Assembly (NCBI RefSeq): GCF_003628535.1
Contig: NZ_RBCI01000006.1
Coordinates: 124,001 to 188,000 of the forward strand
DNA length: 64,000 nucleotides
Direction: 5' to 3'
Source: Flavisolibacter nicotianae
GTDB lineage: Bacteria; Bacteroidota; Bacteroidia; Chitinophagales; Chitinophagaceae
Shown here: positions 1 to 8,228 of the stretch, in pieces
Layout: every line of letters starts with the position of its first letter
Position numbering within the stretch: position 1 is the first letter of the stretch
The notes under the pieces: generated by a model
Told to the model about the DNA's origin: nothing
Databases searched by the model: none
The model's input: the letters and a program-made list of their open reading frames with translations, nothing else
Program-made: the position numbers and the translations under genes

Positions 1-513
1 AGGGCCTTCAAGGTAAACAGCGTGGATTACCTGCTGAAACCAGTGGAAGAAGAAGACCTGAAAGCAGCCATGCAGAAGTACCGCGATGTTCACCAAAAGC
101 AGCCCGCATTGCCTGCATTCGATGTAAATGTATTGGTGAAAGAGTTGCAGGCACAACTGAAACAGCCGGAGTACCGCGAACGATTCCTGGTGAAGCTGGG
201 GCAGCGGTTTGTGACGATCGATACCAGTGAAATTGCCTATTTTTTTGTGGACGGTCGATTGTACTACCTGGTCACTGCCGACGGCAAGAAATACACGATT
301 GACTACACGCTTGAAGAACTGGAACAGATGCTTGATCCGAAGTTTTTTTTCCGTGCGGGACGGAGTTACCTGGTCCATCTTCGTTCCGTTGTGCAAATTC
401 ACAGCTATTTCAACGGAAAACTTAAGCTGCAGCTCAAGCCCGCCGTTTTGGGCAGCGATGTTGTCATCAGCAAGGAAAGAACCGGCGAGTTTAAGAAATG
501 GATGGGCCGGTAG
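1..513 (+). CDS. LytTR-family response regulator, 5' end cut by window
   Basis: The reading frame is open from base 1 and ends in TAG, leaving 170 visible residues. The first residues contain VDYLLKP, the end of a CheY-like receiver domain with its conserved Lys-Pro. A short linker leads to a LytTR DNA-binding domain (visible residues about 57-168), with the typical core FFRAGRSYLV where most family members have an HRSY-like stretch. Members of this family are phosphorylated by a membrane histidine kinase of the LytS/His_kinase type and bind direct repeats upstream of target genes. The kinase partner is probably encoded to the left of the window. The phosphoacceptor Asp is outside the visible part. 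Confidence 0.93.
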   Translation, partial: RAFKVNSVDYLLKPVEEEDLKAAMQKYRDVHQKQPALPAFDVNVLVKELQAQLKQPEYRERFLVKLGQRFVTIDTSEIAYFFVDGRLYYLVTADGKKYTIDYTLEELEQMLDPKFFFRAGRSYLVHLRSVVQIHSYFNGKLKLQLKPAVLGSDVVISKERTGEFKKWMGR

Positions 514-543
514 CAAGGAATAAACGGCGGCTCCACCATGAGC

Positions 544-708
544 TCATTGTTTTTCGTAAAACACGGAAACCACAATGACAAAGCGTCCCTGCTTTTCGCA
601 CTGCGACTGCGTCACGTAACAAACCTTGATCTTCTGGCTGGGCAGCCAGTCGTTGAGTGCTTTTTCGGCCGCATCGGGGCTGTTGTGCACAAACATTTTT
701 ACTTCCAT
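544..708 (-). CDS. small conserved-looking protein, Cse60-like layout
   Basis: A 54-residue reading frame starts 4 bases after the stop codon of the upstream sigma factor gene on the same strand, so the two are probably cotranscribed. The protein begins MEVKMF and has a β-strand/helix/β-strand pattern ending in VSVFY. This layout recalls the short Cse60-type proteins, but I cannot confirm homology. There is no signal peptide or membrane segment. An upstream in-frame start at 741 would overlap the sigma factor and looks less natural. There is no strong ribosome binding site, which is common in Bacteroidota. Confidence 0.5.
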   Translation of the reverse strand: MEVKMFVHNSPDAAEKALNDWLPSQKIKVCYVTQSQCEKQGRFVIVVSVFYEKQ

Positions 709-712
709 AACA

Positions 713-1384
713 TTATTGCTGGTAACGGTTGATCTTCTCAAAAACAGCGTTTACAATGCCATCACAATACACAAGATTGAATTCATAGATATCAACGGCC
801 GAGTAATACTTCTCCAGGTTTTTTTGCAGCATTGCTTTTGCCCTGTTCAGCCGCACTTTTACATTGGTGGGTGTAAGACGGAGCAGGTCTGCCGTTTCAG
901 ACACGCTGAATCCTTCTATCTCCCGCAGCACAAAAACGCTGCGATAGGAAATAGGCAGTTGTTGCAGGCATTCTTCGAGCACCTTCGCCAGTTCTTTGTT
1001 GATTACACTCCGCTCCGTGTTCTGTTTGGCCGGTCCATGCATGGGTAGCGTGTTTTCCGTGAGCAAATCGTTATTGGCTTCTTCGTATTTGCCAAAGCCA
1101 TAGTTCAGTTTATGATAGCATTGATGAAGCAGGATCCGGGTAAGCCAGGTTTTATAACTGGCTTCATTGCGAAACGTCGCGAGCCTGGTATAGGCCGCAA
1201 AATGCGTTTCCTGCATGACGTCTTCCGCGTCGTGGTGCTTGAGTCCATACGAACGGGCTATTTTGTAGAGCAGGGCATTGTACCGCCTGATCAGCACTTC
1301 AAAAAACGCTGTCTCCCCCTCCAAAATCTTCCGGATGATTTCTTCATCGGGCAACAGGCCTGTTTTCATCTGCAGTTTTTCCAT
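713..1384 (-). CDS. ECF-type RNA polymerase sigma-70 factor
   Basis: This 223-residue protein has the two sigma domains of the ECF group. Region 2 (about residues 25-95) contains DAEDVMQETHFAAY and the SYKTWLTRIL stretch. Region 4 (about 140-190) contains LPISYRSVFVLREIEG followed by a helix-turn-helix and NVKVRLNRAK. Such factors redirect RNA polymerase to a small set of promoters, usually under control of an anti-sigma factor. No FecR-like or zinc anti-sigma gene is adjacent; instead two small membrane proteins lie upstream on the same strand. The start overlaps the 3' end of the DUF2231 gene by 41 bases, which suggests translational coupling. A second Met at codon 6 would shorten the overlap. 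Confidence 0.93.
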   Translation of the reverse strand: MEKLQMKTGLLPDEEIIRKILEGETAFFEVLIRRYNALLYKIARSYGLKHHDAEDVMQETHFAAYTRLATFRNEASYKTWLTRILLHQCYHKLNYGFGKYEEANNDLLTENTLPMHGPAKQNTERSVINKELAKVLEECLQQLPISYRSVFVLREIEGFSVSETADLLRLTPTNVKVRLNRAKAMLQKNLEKYYSAVDIYEFNLVYCDGIVNAVFEKINRYQQ

Positions 1385-1829
1385 GTTCTAATTGTTTGTG
1401 TTCGATGCCGATAAAATGGCGGTAGATCAACTGGCCACCTAAGTAATTTCCGATAAAAAGCGCTAGCACCAAAATTCCTTTCACAGCCAGGATAGAAGGG
1501 GTAATCACAAAAGGCTGCGGGTATACCTTCCACTCTTTATACGCCATCACGCCAAACGCCAGGAGCAGGAACCCGTTGGTAAATCCATGGACCAGGGCAC
1601 TGCCAAGGGCCGGTTTGTTTGACCGGGGAATGGTTGTTAGCTCCAGTAGCCCTGTTGCAATGGCAGCGAGGCCGGTCATCATGCCGCCGGCAAGGCAATA
1701 ATATCCTGCGAGTGCAAACCGTTCGTTTCCGGTGGAGAAATGCAGAAACGACAACACAAGATCCATCGGCAGCAGGGCTGTCGGGAAATGGATAAACAAC
1801 GGGTGAAGTGGATGTCCAAAAACTTTCAT
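1344..1829 (-). CDS. DUF2231-type four-helix membrane protein
   Basis: The 161-residue protein starts MKVFGHPLHPLFIHFP, a His-rich opening typical of DUF2231 membrane proteins, and has four hydrophobic segments (about residues 15-30, 40-62, 80-98 and 108-130). The C-terminal tail is hydrophilic. The family function is unknown; the conserved histidines at membrane edges have led to ideas of heme or metal binding, which is inference here. The gene overlaps the downstream ECF sigma factor and lies 9 bases after another four-helix protein, so all three are probably one transcript. Confidence 0.82.
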   Translation of the reverse strand: MKVFGHPLHPLFIHFPTALLPMDLVLSFLHFSTGNERFALAGYYCLAGGMMTGLAAIATGLLELTTIPRSNKPALGSALVHGFTNGFLLLAFGVMAYKEWKVYPQPFVITPSILAVKGILVLALFIGNYLGGQLIYRHFIGIEHKQLEHGKTADENRPVAR

Positions 1830-1838
1830 GTTTCGGGT

Positions 1839-2174
1839 TTAAAGTACGTTCAACAGGAGAAAAACAAAGCCAGTAACGGCAATCAGTCCATGCGCAACCG
1901 CCAGCCAGGTAGGGCTGAACTTTCCCTTTCGATCGCGGAAAAACATGTAAAGTCCGCCTGCCGCCGCGGCCGCAAAAAAGACGAAACTTGTGCGTAGTGC
2001 CGTATTGGGATGCCGGATGACCTGGATGAGCAACAACAGCACTGCGATGGCTGCAAACAAGCCGTGTACATAAATGACGGTGCGTGGTGTGTTGGACGAT
2101 GTCAGCCAGTTTTTCAGGATCAGGATACCCAGAACGGCGGCCAGGGCAAATAGAACGATTGCGGTAAATAGCAT
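1839..2174 (-). CDS. small four-helix membrane protein, unknown function
   Basis: I choose the ATG at 2174 because it follows a clear purine-rich site (AAAGGAGTTT) on the minus strand; an upstream Met at 2255 would add a Cys-rich segment with no support. The resulting 111-residue protein is almost entirely membrane-embedded, with four hydrophobic helices. Two of the helices carry a His-Gly pair (YVHGLF and VAHGLI), a spacing that would allow a b-type heme, but this is only a guess. It is 9 bases upstream of the DUF2231 gene and probably cotranscribed with it and the sigma factor. Confidence 0.72.
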   Translation of the reverse strand: MLFTAIVLFALAAVLGILILKNWLTSSNTPRTVIYVHGLFAAIAVLLLLIQVIRHPNTALRTSFVFFAAAAAGGLYMFFRDRKGKFSPTWLAVAHGLIAVTGFVFLLLNVL

Positions 2175-2453
2175 AAACTCCTTTTCCAAACAGTGTAAGC
2201 AAGATCGAAAAAGGTTACAGGCAGAGAAAAAAAGATTCAGAATTTTCTCAAACACCGTCGTATTCGCGATGGCTCGGTTCTAATTCCAAATAAAGTCCGT
2301 TGCCTGTGCGTACGTCAAGAGCAATGGTTTGAATGCTGGTCCTGTTTCCAGCGGCTTGAGCCATAGCAACGCCGCCTGTGGTATAAACATTGATACTCTT
2401 CCTGCGTAGGAAAGGAAGATGCGAAGGGATTGTACACATTTAAACGAAAAGCA

Positions 2454-2741
2454 ATGACACTTATCGGATTTTTAGTTCTCCTTTTGATTGCCGCTATCTG
2501 CGGTTCCATTGGCCAGTCGCTGGCAGGTTACGACCTGGGCGGATGCCTTGTTTCGATTATTGTTGGCTTTATCGGTGCCTATCTCGGCCTTTGGCTGGCC
2601 GCGAAAATGGGCTTTCCCAGAATTTTTGAAATCACTATTGAAGGCAAACCTTTCCCGGTTGTTTGGGCGGTGATTGGTTCGGCGATTTTTACTTTAATTG
2701 TCGCGCTGATTCGACGGGCGGTGAGCGGGCCGCGGTATTAG
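2454..2741 (+). CDS. GlsB/YeaQ/YmgE-type small membrane protein
   Basis: From the ATG at 2454 the product is 95 residues: a first hydrophobic helix (MTLIGFLVLLLIAAICGSIG), a Gly-rich second helix (VSIIVGFIGAYLGLWLAAKM), a short loop and a third helix near the C-terminus. This three-helix, Gly-rich pattern is that of the transglycosylase-associated/GlsB family found in many bacteria and often stress-induced. The YmgE-like identity rests on pattern only. The gene stands alone between minus-strand genes. Confidence 0.65.
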   Translation: MTLIGFLVLLLIAAICGSIGQSLAGYDLGGCLVSIIVGFIGAYLGLWLAAKMGFPRIFEITIEGKPFPVVWAVIGSAIFTLIVALIRRAVSGPRY

Positions 2742-3053
2742 GTTCTGCCCGTAAAAATCCTGTTTCTCTAAACTACCGGGCTGTGACCGTCACCGGGGCA
2801 GGCCGGCTATCTGCAGAAATGAGCAGGTCGTGTTGATTTTTGCTGTAGCCAATCGACCAGGGAAATGGTGGAAGGCGCATGCATTTTTTGTAACAAACCT
2901 TCCATGAGGATTTTAGCGAAGAATTGTTTTGTTGCCTGTGATCTTGGCATGTAATGGTTGCATGAAGTCCCTGGATTTTGTTATTGCGGTTCTCTAAGAC
3001 CAAGTGCCTACTCGCTGTCGATAGTGAAAACCAGCACTAAGGTGTGAAACTGC
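2742..3053. other. gene-free stretch
   Basis: This 312-base gap lies between the GlsB-like gene and a convergent membrane protein gene. A 76-codon minus-strand frame (2773-3003) exists but has no recognisable domain, membrane segment or ribosome binding site, and I do not support it. I see no good terminator hairpin. Confidence 0.4.
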
Positions 3054-3536
3054 TTAGGCAAGGTCCACATCACTATAAATCCATTGGGATTTAATTTTCC
3101 GCAGCTTGATTAAATACGGAATAAGTACTGCCAGTTCGAGTCGTAAATTCAGGACAAAAGCTGAGTGGTTGTTTACAAAAGGTGCTATCGCTGTGATATA
3201 AACGCAAATAGCAATTCCCACCATTGCATCTGCCATTCCCAATGTTATAGCCCAATCTTTTTCAGTCCATAGGCCAAAGGCAACAATCCCTTTCAAAATG
3301 AACAACAGCAGGATAACCATTCCAGGGAATGACAAAGAATCATTGCTTTCCAATCCATAGAGTGCGAGTCGAAGTTTGGTACCTGAAAGTCCAGCCAACA
3401 GGCAGACGGGTGCTATAACGCCAATGATCATGAAAATCCAGATAAAAACTTTCATCCATACAGGGAGAAGGTCGCGTCTCTTTCTTTTATTTACATTGAG
3501 GAGGGTCTCTAAAAGCAGTTGTTCTTGCTGTTCCAT
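3054..3536 (-). CDS. four-helix membrane protein, unknown function
   Basis: I do not recognise a family. The 160-residue protein has a basic N-terminal stretch (KRKRR near residue 17-21), then four hydrophobic segments at about residues 28-50, 68-88, 95-118 and 128-145, and a hydrophilic C-terminus. The Trp-Asp/Trp pattern GLWTEKDWAITLGM lies between helices two and three. The gene is monocistronic by position. A short hairpin (aacatgc/gcatgtt, 3557-3578) lies just upstream of the start. Confidence 0.7.
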   Translation of the reverse strand: MEQQEQLLLETLLNVNKRKRRDLLPVWMKVFIWIFMIIGVIAPVCLLAGLSGTKLRLALYGLESNDSLSFPGMVILLLFILKGIVAFGLWTEKDWAITLGMADAMVGIAICVYITAIAPFVNNHSAFVLNLRLELAVLIPYLIKLRKIKSQWIYSDVDLA

Positions 3537-3739
3537 AGCCTTTGGTTGTTTGCGTCAACATGCTGGAGTTTGCATGTTTTTCGTCCGGACAATGATAACG
3601 ACTTTGCAGCGAATTTCATAACCCAGAAGCATGATCGCTAGCAGTTTCGTTGTTTCTGAAATCACTCGTTCGTAGCATATGCGTGCATTCAGAAGCAGGC
3701 AAAACCCAGTCGTAACTGCCGGGAAATTTTACTAATCGG

Positions 3740-4699
3740 TTAGTTCCTGAATTCCTGCGAGATCATCAGCCCATAGATGCCGCCATCCTGGATGCCGATG
3801 CCCAGCCTCCCGAACGAAGGATTCAGAATATTGGCCTTGTGGCCGGGAGAGTTCATCAGTCCTTCGTGGCAGATCTTCAGCGTTCGGCCCAGCGCCAGAT
3901 TTTCGCCGGCGGCGAGAAACGTGATGTGCGCTTTTTTCATCCGGTCGAACGGGTCGGCTTTTTCGGGTGTGTAGTGCGAAAAATAGCCGCGGGCAAACAT
4001 GTCGGCAGAGTGAGCACGGGCAACCGACGAAAGCGCTGGGTCTGGCTTCAGCGCAGGCAGGCCGCGACGAGTCCGTTCCTGGTTCACCAACACCAGCATC
4101 TGCGCTTCCAGGTCGGGACGCACCTGCGGATCTTTTACGGTGTAGTGAAGGTCCACGGTTTCGTCCGACTCCGATGGCTTTACCGTCAGCCGGTTCATGG
4201 TTTCCTTCGCAGCTTCACCAAAAATGGGGGAGAACTTTTCGTCGAGCCAGGCTATCTGCACACCCAGTTGGTTGGCGATCTTGCTTTCCCTTGCTTCTTT
4301 GGCCAGGCCGTTCCACATGGGCACACTCAGAAGCAGGGCCGCAACGATTGCGGCATAGATAGAACCGGTAATAAGGCCCGGGATCACACCGAAGGCCCTG
4401 TTGGCCGTTGACTGGTGTACGTCCGGGTCTGTGCGGTGAATAAATAAATTGAAGATCAGTGAGAGGACAATACGTGATAAAACAACCGTGACCAAAAAAC
4501 CAATGGGAAAAAGCCAGGCACCAGAGGCCGGGATGAGTTTGTGCAGTCCTTCAGCTACATTCTGGTAAAAGATAAATCCGGTGAGCAAACTTCCAAGCCA
4601 GATGACAAGGTCGGTAATGCCGACAATAAATCCTTTTACCCAACCTGCCCACATGGCCAATGCCACGATCAGTAGCAGCATAACATCAATCAGGTTCAT
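3740..4699 (-). CDS. CvpA-like membrane domain fused to a CAP (SCP/PR-1) domain
   Basis: The 319-residue protein is a single uninterrupted frame. Residues 1-130 hold four hydrophobic segments with the CvpA-type opening (NLIDVMLLLIVALAMWAGWVKG). After a linker, residues about 195-319 form a CAP domain with HSADMFARGYFSHYTPE, a GENLALG motif and SPGHKANIL. CvpA proteins are inner-membrane proteins linked to colicin V production and envelope maintenance; CAP domains are usually extracytoplasmic and of varied function. The fusion would tether a CAP domain to the periplasmic face of the inner membrane if the helix count is even or odd as required; the topology is not proven. It is flanked by gaps and looks monocistronic. 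Confidence 0.88.
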   Translation of the reverse strand: MNLIDVMLLLIVALAMWAGWVKGFIVGITDLVIWLGSLLTGFIFYQNVAEGLHKLIPASGAWLFPIGFLVTVVLSRIVLSLIFNLFIHRTDPDVHQSTANRAFGVIPGLITGSIYAAIVAALLLSVPMWNGLAKEARESKIANQLGVQIAWLDEKFSPIFGEAAKETMNRLTVKPSESDETVDLHYTVKDPQVRPDLEAQMLVLVNQERTRRGLPALKPDPALSSVARAHSADMFARGYFSHYTPEKADPFDRMKKAHITFLAAGENLALGRTLKICHEGLMNSPGHKANILNPSFGRLGIGIQDGGIYGLMISQEFRN

Positions 4700-5208
4700 A
4701 TACGCCGCGTTTTTCTTCGGTTAACATCGCCGATCCTGTTGCTTCCGGTCCAGTCTTGCTGAAAGCGGTTTTGTCATTAACCATGTGACGTAGGCACGGT
4801 GGCGGTTTCCATTGTCGCACGATCATCGTTCCGATTTTTTTCACAGGCGGTGATAGAATTGTACATTAATTATAATGCCAAAGATTGATCCGCCGATCCG
4901 CCATTGCAGAATCTGCACACAGCACAATTCCCTGCCAGACGTCCTGCCCGTTCGCTTTTCGGGGGCAGTAAACTATAGATGATTTTACGTTAAAGAAATA
5001 ATACGACAACCGGCTTTGCCTGTTACACTATGGAGTCCGTACTTCTGTTTGCGAACCGGTTTGAACTTCAACAGGAGAATGACGACGACCCTTATGCTAT
5101 TTAAAAATGAGAATACGAAGGCGTTTGCAGTCGGGTCACCATCCTTGCCAATTGCCGATTGCTGACCTGTTGCAACACAAAGATGTTACCGTTGTGCATC
5201 CGGCAACA
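4700..5208. other. gene-free stretch with one possible micro-ORF
   Basis: About 500 bases lie between two minus-strand genes. The only thing I can point to is a 24-codon plus-strand frame (5030-5104, starting MESVLLFANRF and ending with an acidic DDDPYAI) of doubtful reality. I see no tRNA, no strong terminator and no long repeat apart from a short direct repeat of gatccgcc (around 4888-4903). Confidence 0.4.
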
Positions 5209-6267
5209 TTACGCGATGGTAATGCTTTCGTCGAGGTAAACATCCTGGATCAGGTTCAGGAACTGTACGCCTTCTGCAAACGGACGCTGAAAAGCTTTCC
5301 GGCCCAGGATAAGACCCATGCCACCCGCCCGTTTGTTGATCACCGCGGTGGCCACGGCTTCCTGCAAATCGCTTTGGCCCTTGCTCTCGCCGCCGCTGTT
5401 GATCAGGCCTACCCGTCCGCTGTAGCAATTCAAAACCTGGTAGCGGGTCAGATCAATGGGATGATCTGAGGTGAGTTTTTCGTAGACCAGCTTGTGCGTC
5501 TTACCGTGTTTGGTAGCCAGATAGCCGCCGTTGTTGGTGGGCAATTTTTGTTTGATGATATCGGCCTGCAGTGTTACGCCGAGGTGATTGGCCTGACCGG
5601 TAAGATCGGCCGATGTGTGGTAGTCAACACCATCGACTTTAAATCCATTGTTGCGGGTATAGCACCAGAGGATGGTGCACAGGCCGAGTTCGTGAGCCAG
5701 TTGAAACGCTTCGGCAATTTCCTTCAGTTGCCGTGCACTTTCGGCACTGCCCCAGTAGATAGTGGCACCGATGCCCACGGCACCCATGTCCCAGGCGCTT
5801 TTTACGGTACCGAAAAGAGTTTGGTCGTACCGGTTGGGCATGCTCAGGAATTCATTGTGGTTGATTTTGACGATAAAAGGAATTTTGTGTGCATACTTGC
5901 GGCTCATGATACCCAACACACCAAATGTGGAAGCTACAGCATTGCAGCCGCCTTCAAAAGCCAGGCGAATGATATTTTCCGGGTCGAAATAAATGGGGTT
6001 GGGTGCAAAGGCCGACCCGGCGCTGTGTTCAATTCCCTGGTCTACCGGGAAAATGCTGCAATACCCGGTGCCGGCAAGCCGTCCGTGGTTGAGAAGGTTT
6101 TGCAGGCTGCGTAAAACCTGGTTGTTGCGATTGCTGGCGATCCAGATGTCATCAACATGCGTGGGTGAAGGCAGGTGAAGATCGATTTTGGGAACCGTAG
6201 TAGATACATGGTTTAGCAGGAACTCAGCCTTGTCGCCGAGGAGCTCAAGAATGTGTTTGGAGGCCAT
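5209..6267 (-). CDS. fbaB: class I fructose-bisphosphate aldolase (DhnA/FbaB type)
   Basis: The 352-residue product belongs to the DhnA-like class I aldolases, which cleave fructose-1,6-bisphosphate to two triose phosphates through a Schiff-base lysine and need no metal. Signs are the N-terminal [38 protein letters not shown], the [12 protein letters not shown] strand, and C-terminal phosphate-binding Gly-rich segments (NSGGESKG and [13 protein letters not shown]). I did not assign the Schiff-base lysine. Length is normal for the FbaB group. A TATCTTTG -7 element sits 37 bases upstream of the ATG. It lies just downstream of a class II aldolase on the same strand, but a terminator separates them. 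Confidence 0.92.
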   Translation of the reverse strand: MASKHILELLGDKAEFLLNHVSTTVPKIDLHLPSPTHVDDIWIASNRNNQVLRSLQNLLNHGRLAGTGYCSIFPVDQGIEHSAGSAFAPNPIYFDPENIIRLAFEGGCNAVASTFGVLGIMSRKYAHKIPFIVKINHNEFLSMPNRYDQTLFGTVKSAWDMGAVGIGATIYWGSAESARQLKEIAEAFQLAHELGLCTILWCYTRNNGFKVDGVDYHTSADLTGQANHLGVTLQADIIKQKLPTNNGGYLATKHGKTHKLVYEKLTSDHPIDLTRYQVLNCYSGRVGLINSGGESKGQSDLQEAVATAVINKRAGGMGLILGRKAFQRPFAEGVQFLNLIQDVYLDESITIA

Positions 6268-6303
6268 ATAGTTTGGGGTTTATAGCAAGCTAAAAGGGTT
6301 GTG

Positions 6304-6311
6304 CAAAGATA
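6304..6311 (-). promoter_or_regulatory. Bacteroidota -7 element for the class I aldolase gene
   Basis: The minus strand reads TATCTTTG, a perfect match to TAnnTTTG, 37-44 bases upstream of the start codon. A matching -33 TTTG is not evident at the usual distance. Confidence 0.5.
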
Positions 6312-6476
6312 GGAGAGAATGAACCGCAGACCCGGTGAACAAGGATAATCAAACGTTGCAGTGCTTCCTTTCTTTACCCCTTGTTTCAACGAACAGGCTG
6401 ACTGAAGAAAGAAAGATGAAACGGAAATACATCTAAAATCAGCAATTCTTTATTCACCTGTTTTGCGAGGCATTGG

Positions 6477-6509
6477 AAAAAATAAACCCCTGCAAATTCG
6501 CAGGGGTTT
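6477..6509 (-). terminator. rho-independent terminator after the class II aldolase
   Basis: A 10-base stem (aaacccctgc at 6484-6493 with gcaggggttt at 6500-6509) encloses a 6-base loop and is followed on the minus strand by a T-rich tail. It lies 50 bases past the class II aldolase stop and isolates it from the class I gene. Confidence 0.9.
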
Positions 6510-6559
6510 GATAAAATAAACTTTTCGCCGGTTTGACGTCTCACGCCTGCCGTTTGACA

Positions 6560-7627
6560 TCAAGCGTTGCGGTTAATGCAGTTCAGGTCGTCGAAAGCCA
6601 CTTCCAGGCGCTTCGAGAACGTTTCCTGCCCTTTGCGAAGCCAAACCCGTGGGTCGTAAAACTTCTTATTGGGTTTGTCTTCTCCTTCGGGATTGCCCAG
6701 TTGGCCCTGCAGGTAATGCTCGTTCTTTTTATAGAAGCCCAGCACGCCTTCCCAGAAGGCCCATTGGAGGTCGGTGTCCAGGTTCATTTTGATTGCCCCG
6801 TAACTGATGGCTTCGCGGATCTGGTTTTGCGGCGAACCACTGCCACCGTGGAAAACAAAATATACCGGCTTCGGACCCGTACCGAATTGTTCCTGGATAT
6901 ATTGCTGGCTGTTATTTAAAATTTCCGGACGCAATTCCACATTGCCCGGTTTGTACACACCGTGAACGTTGCCGAAGGCAGCGGCAATGGTAAACAGGTC
7001 GCCGACTTTGCGCAACTCTTCGTAAGCATAGGCCACTTCTTTCGGTTGCGTGTACAGCCTGTCATTTTCCACGCCGGAGTTGTCCACGCCGTCTTCTTCA
7101 CCACCGGTTACACCGAGCTCGATCTCGATTCCCATACCCAGGGGCGCCATGCGTTTGAAATACTGAACGGAGGTTTCCACGTTTTCTTCGATCGGCTCTT
7201 CCGAGAGGTCGAGCATGTGGGAAGAGAAAAGAGGCTGGCCTTTTTCTTTGTAAAACTGCTCGCCGGCATCGATCAGGCCACTGATCCAGGGCAGCCATTT
7301 TTTGGCGGCATGGTCCGTGTGCAGCACAACCGACACGCCATAATATTTTGCCACGTTGTGGATATGCAGGGCGCCGCTGATGGCACCGGAAATGTTGGCC
7401 TGCAGGTTGTCATTGGGCATTCCTTTACCGGCAATGAATTGTGCACCGCCATTGGAAAACTGGATGATAACAGGGGAGTTGACTTTGGCAGCCGTTTCCA
7501 GCGTGGCATTGATGCTGTCTGTGCCAATGGTGTTCACAGCCGGCAAGGCGAAGTTGTTGTCCTTTGCGTCCTGTAAGAGTGCTTTGAGTTCTTCTCCAAA
7601 AAGCACCCCGGTTGAGTATTTCTTCAT
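6560..7627 (-). CDS. fbaA: class II fructose-bisphosphate aldolase
   Basis: The 355-residue protein matches the E. coli FbaA subgroup of zinc-dependent aldolases in length and motifs. The zinc-binding and active-site segments are visible: SVVLHTDHAAKK (first His pair), EIELGVTGGEEDGVDN (Glu and Asp), NVHGVYKPGNV (second His) and VFHGGSGS (third His and phosphate site). The enzyme interconverts fructose-1,6-bisphosphate with glyceraldehyde-3-phosphate and dihydroxyacetone phosphate in glycolysis and gluconeogenesis. The gene precedes the class I aldolase on the same strand, with a strong terminator between. Having both mechanistic classes adjacent is unusual and may allow separate control of the two directions of the pathway. 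Confidence 0.97.
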   Translation of the reverse strand: MKKYSTGVLFGEELKALLQDAKDNNFALPAVNTIGTDSINATLETAAKVNSPVIIQFSNGGAQFIAGKGMPNDNLQANISGAISGALHIHNVAKYYGVSVVLHTDHAAKKWLPWISGLIDAGEQFYKEKGQPLFSSHMLDLSEEPIEENVETSVQYFKRMAPLGMGIEIELGVTGGEEDGVDNSGVENDRLYTQPKEVAYAYEELRKVGDLFTIAAAFGNVHGVYKPGNVELRPEILNNSQQYIQEQFGTGPKPVYFVFHGGSGSPQNQIREAISYGAIKMNLDTDLQWAFWEGVLGFYKKNEHYLQGQLGNPEGEDKPNKKFYDPRVWLRKGQETFSKRLEVAFDDLNCINRNA

Positions 7628-8228
7628 TTTTTACGTTCGGGATGTATAGTGATTAATGATTAACGAACCAAAGCAGGCAATCGTAAAGAGGGGCTAAGAT
7701 AAGGATTTTGAAATAGAGTGAACGAAGACAAAACCGGTGGCACCTTCTCAACGGTTCGATTGCTTAACGGCCGTTTGCCCTGCGATGGCCACCTTAGGTG
7801 CGGCTAGGTAGTTTCCATTAATTAGTGAAAAATCCGGTCTGTTCTTCCCTGTGGTTACATGATTATTTTTACTTTCCTGTTTTGATTTGTCGGTTTGCTG
7901 CCCGGCTATCCTGCTGCAGCATCCAGAAGGCAACCAATGCAAACACCACGAATATGAAACACTGCCGTATAAGCCTGTGCCAAGGAAAAACACTCCTTGT
8001 TCTCCTTGCCTATCCACCCGCTCAGGCTTTTTCAAAAACAGCATCCCGGTGATCTTTTTTGTTCGTGCCTGATTCTATCAAACTTCTTTTCATGAAAGCC
8101 GATCGATTTTCTTCAGCATATGATCATGTGAGTATGGCGCAATACGCCTGTTTTGACCAGCAATGTTGTCGAGTAGGTTGCCCGGGTTTACCGGATTCTT
8201 CACGATTTCAACCTGTATTTCCCAGGCC
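7628..8228. other. divergent gene-free stretch
   Basis: This 600-base region separates the minus-strand aldolase from the plus-strand histidine kinase and must hold both promoters. I see only a small palindrome (cacct-ta-aggtg style, around 7791-7802). A 98-codon minus frame inside it (7748-8044) shows no domain or normal composition and is not supported. Confidence 0.4.

Noticed and set aside
2773-3003. 76-codon minus-strand frame
   Set aside because: No domain, no membrane segment, no ribosome binding site, and odd composition. It is probably chance.
3839-4411. 190-codon frame opposite the CvpA-CAP gene
   Set aside because: It is antisense to a gene with clear domains, and its composition is that of a shadow frame.
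5494-6114. 206-codon frame opposite the class I aldolase
   Set aside because: Antisense to a well-supported enzyme gene and without any domain.
7748-8044. 98-codon minus-strand frame in the gap before the histidine kinase
   Set aside because: No recognisable features; the stretch is better read as regulatory DNA.
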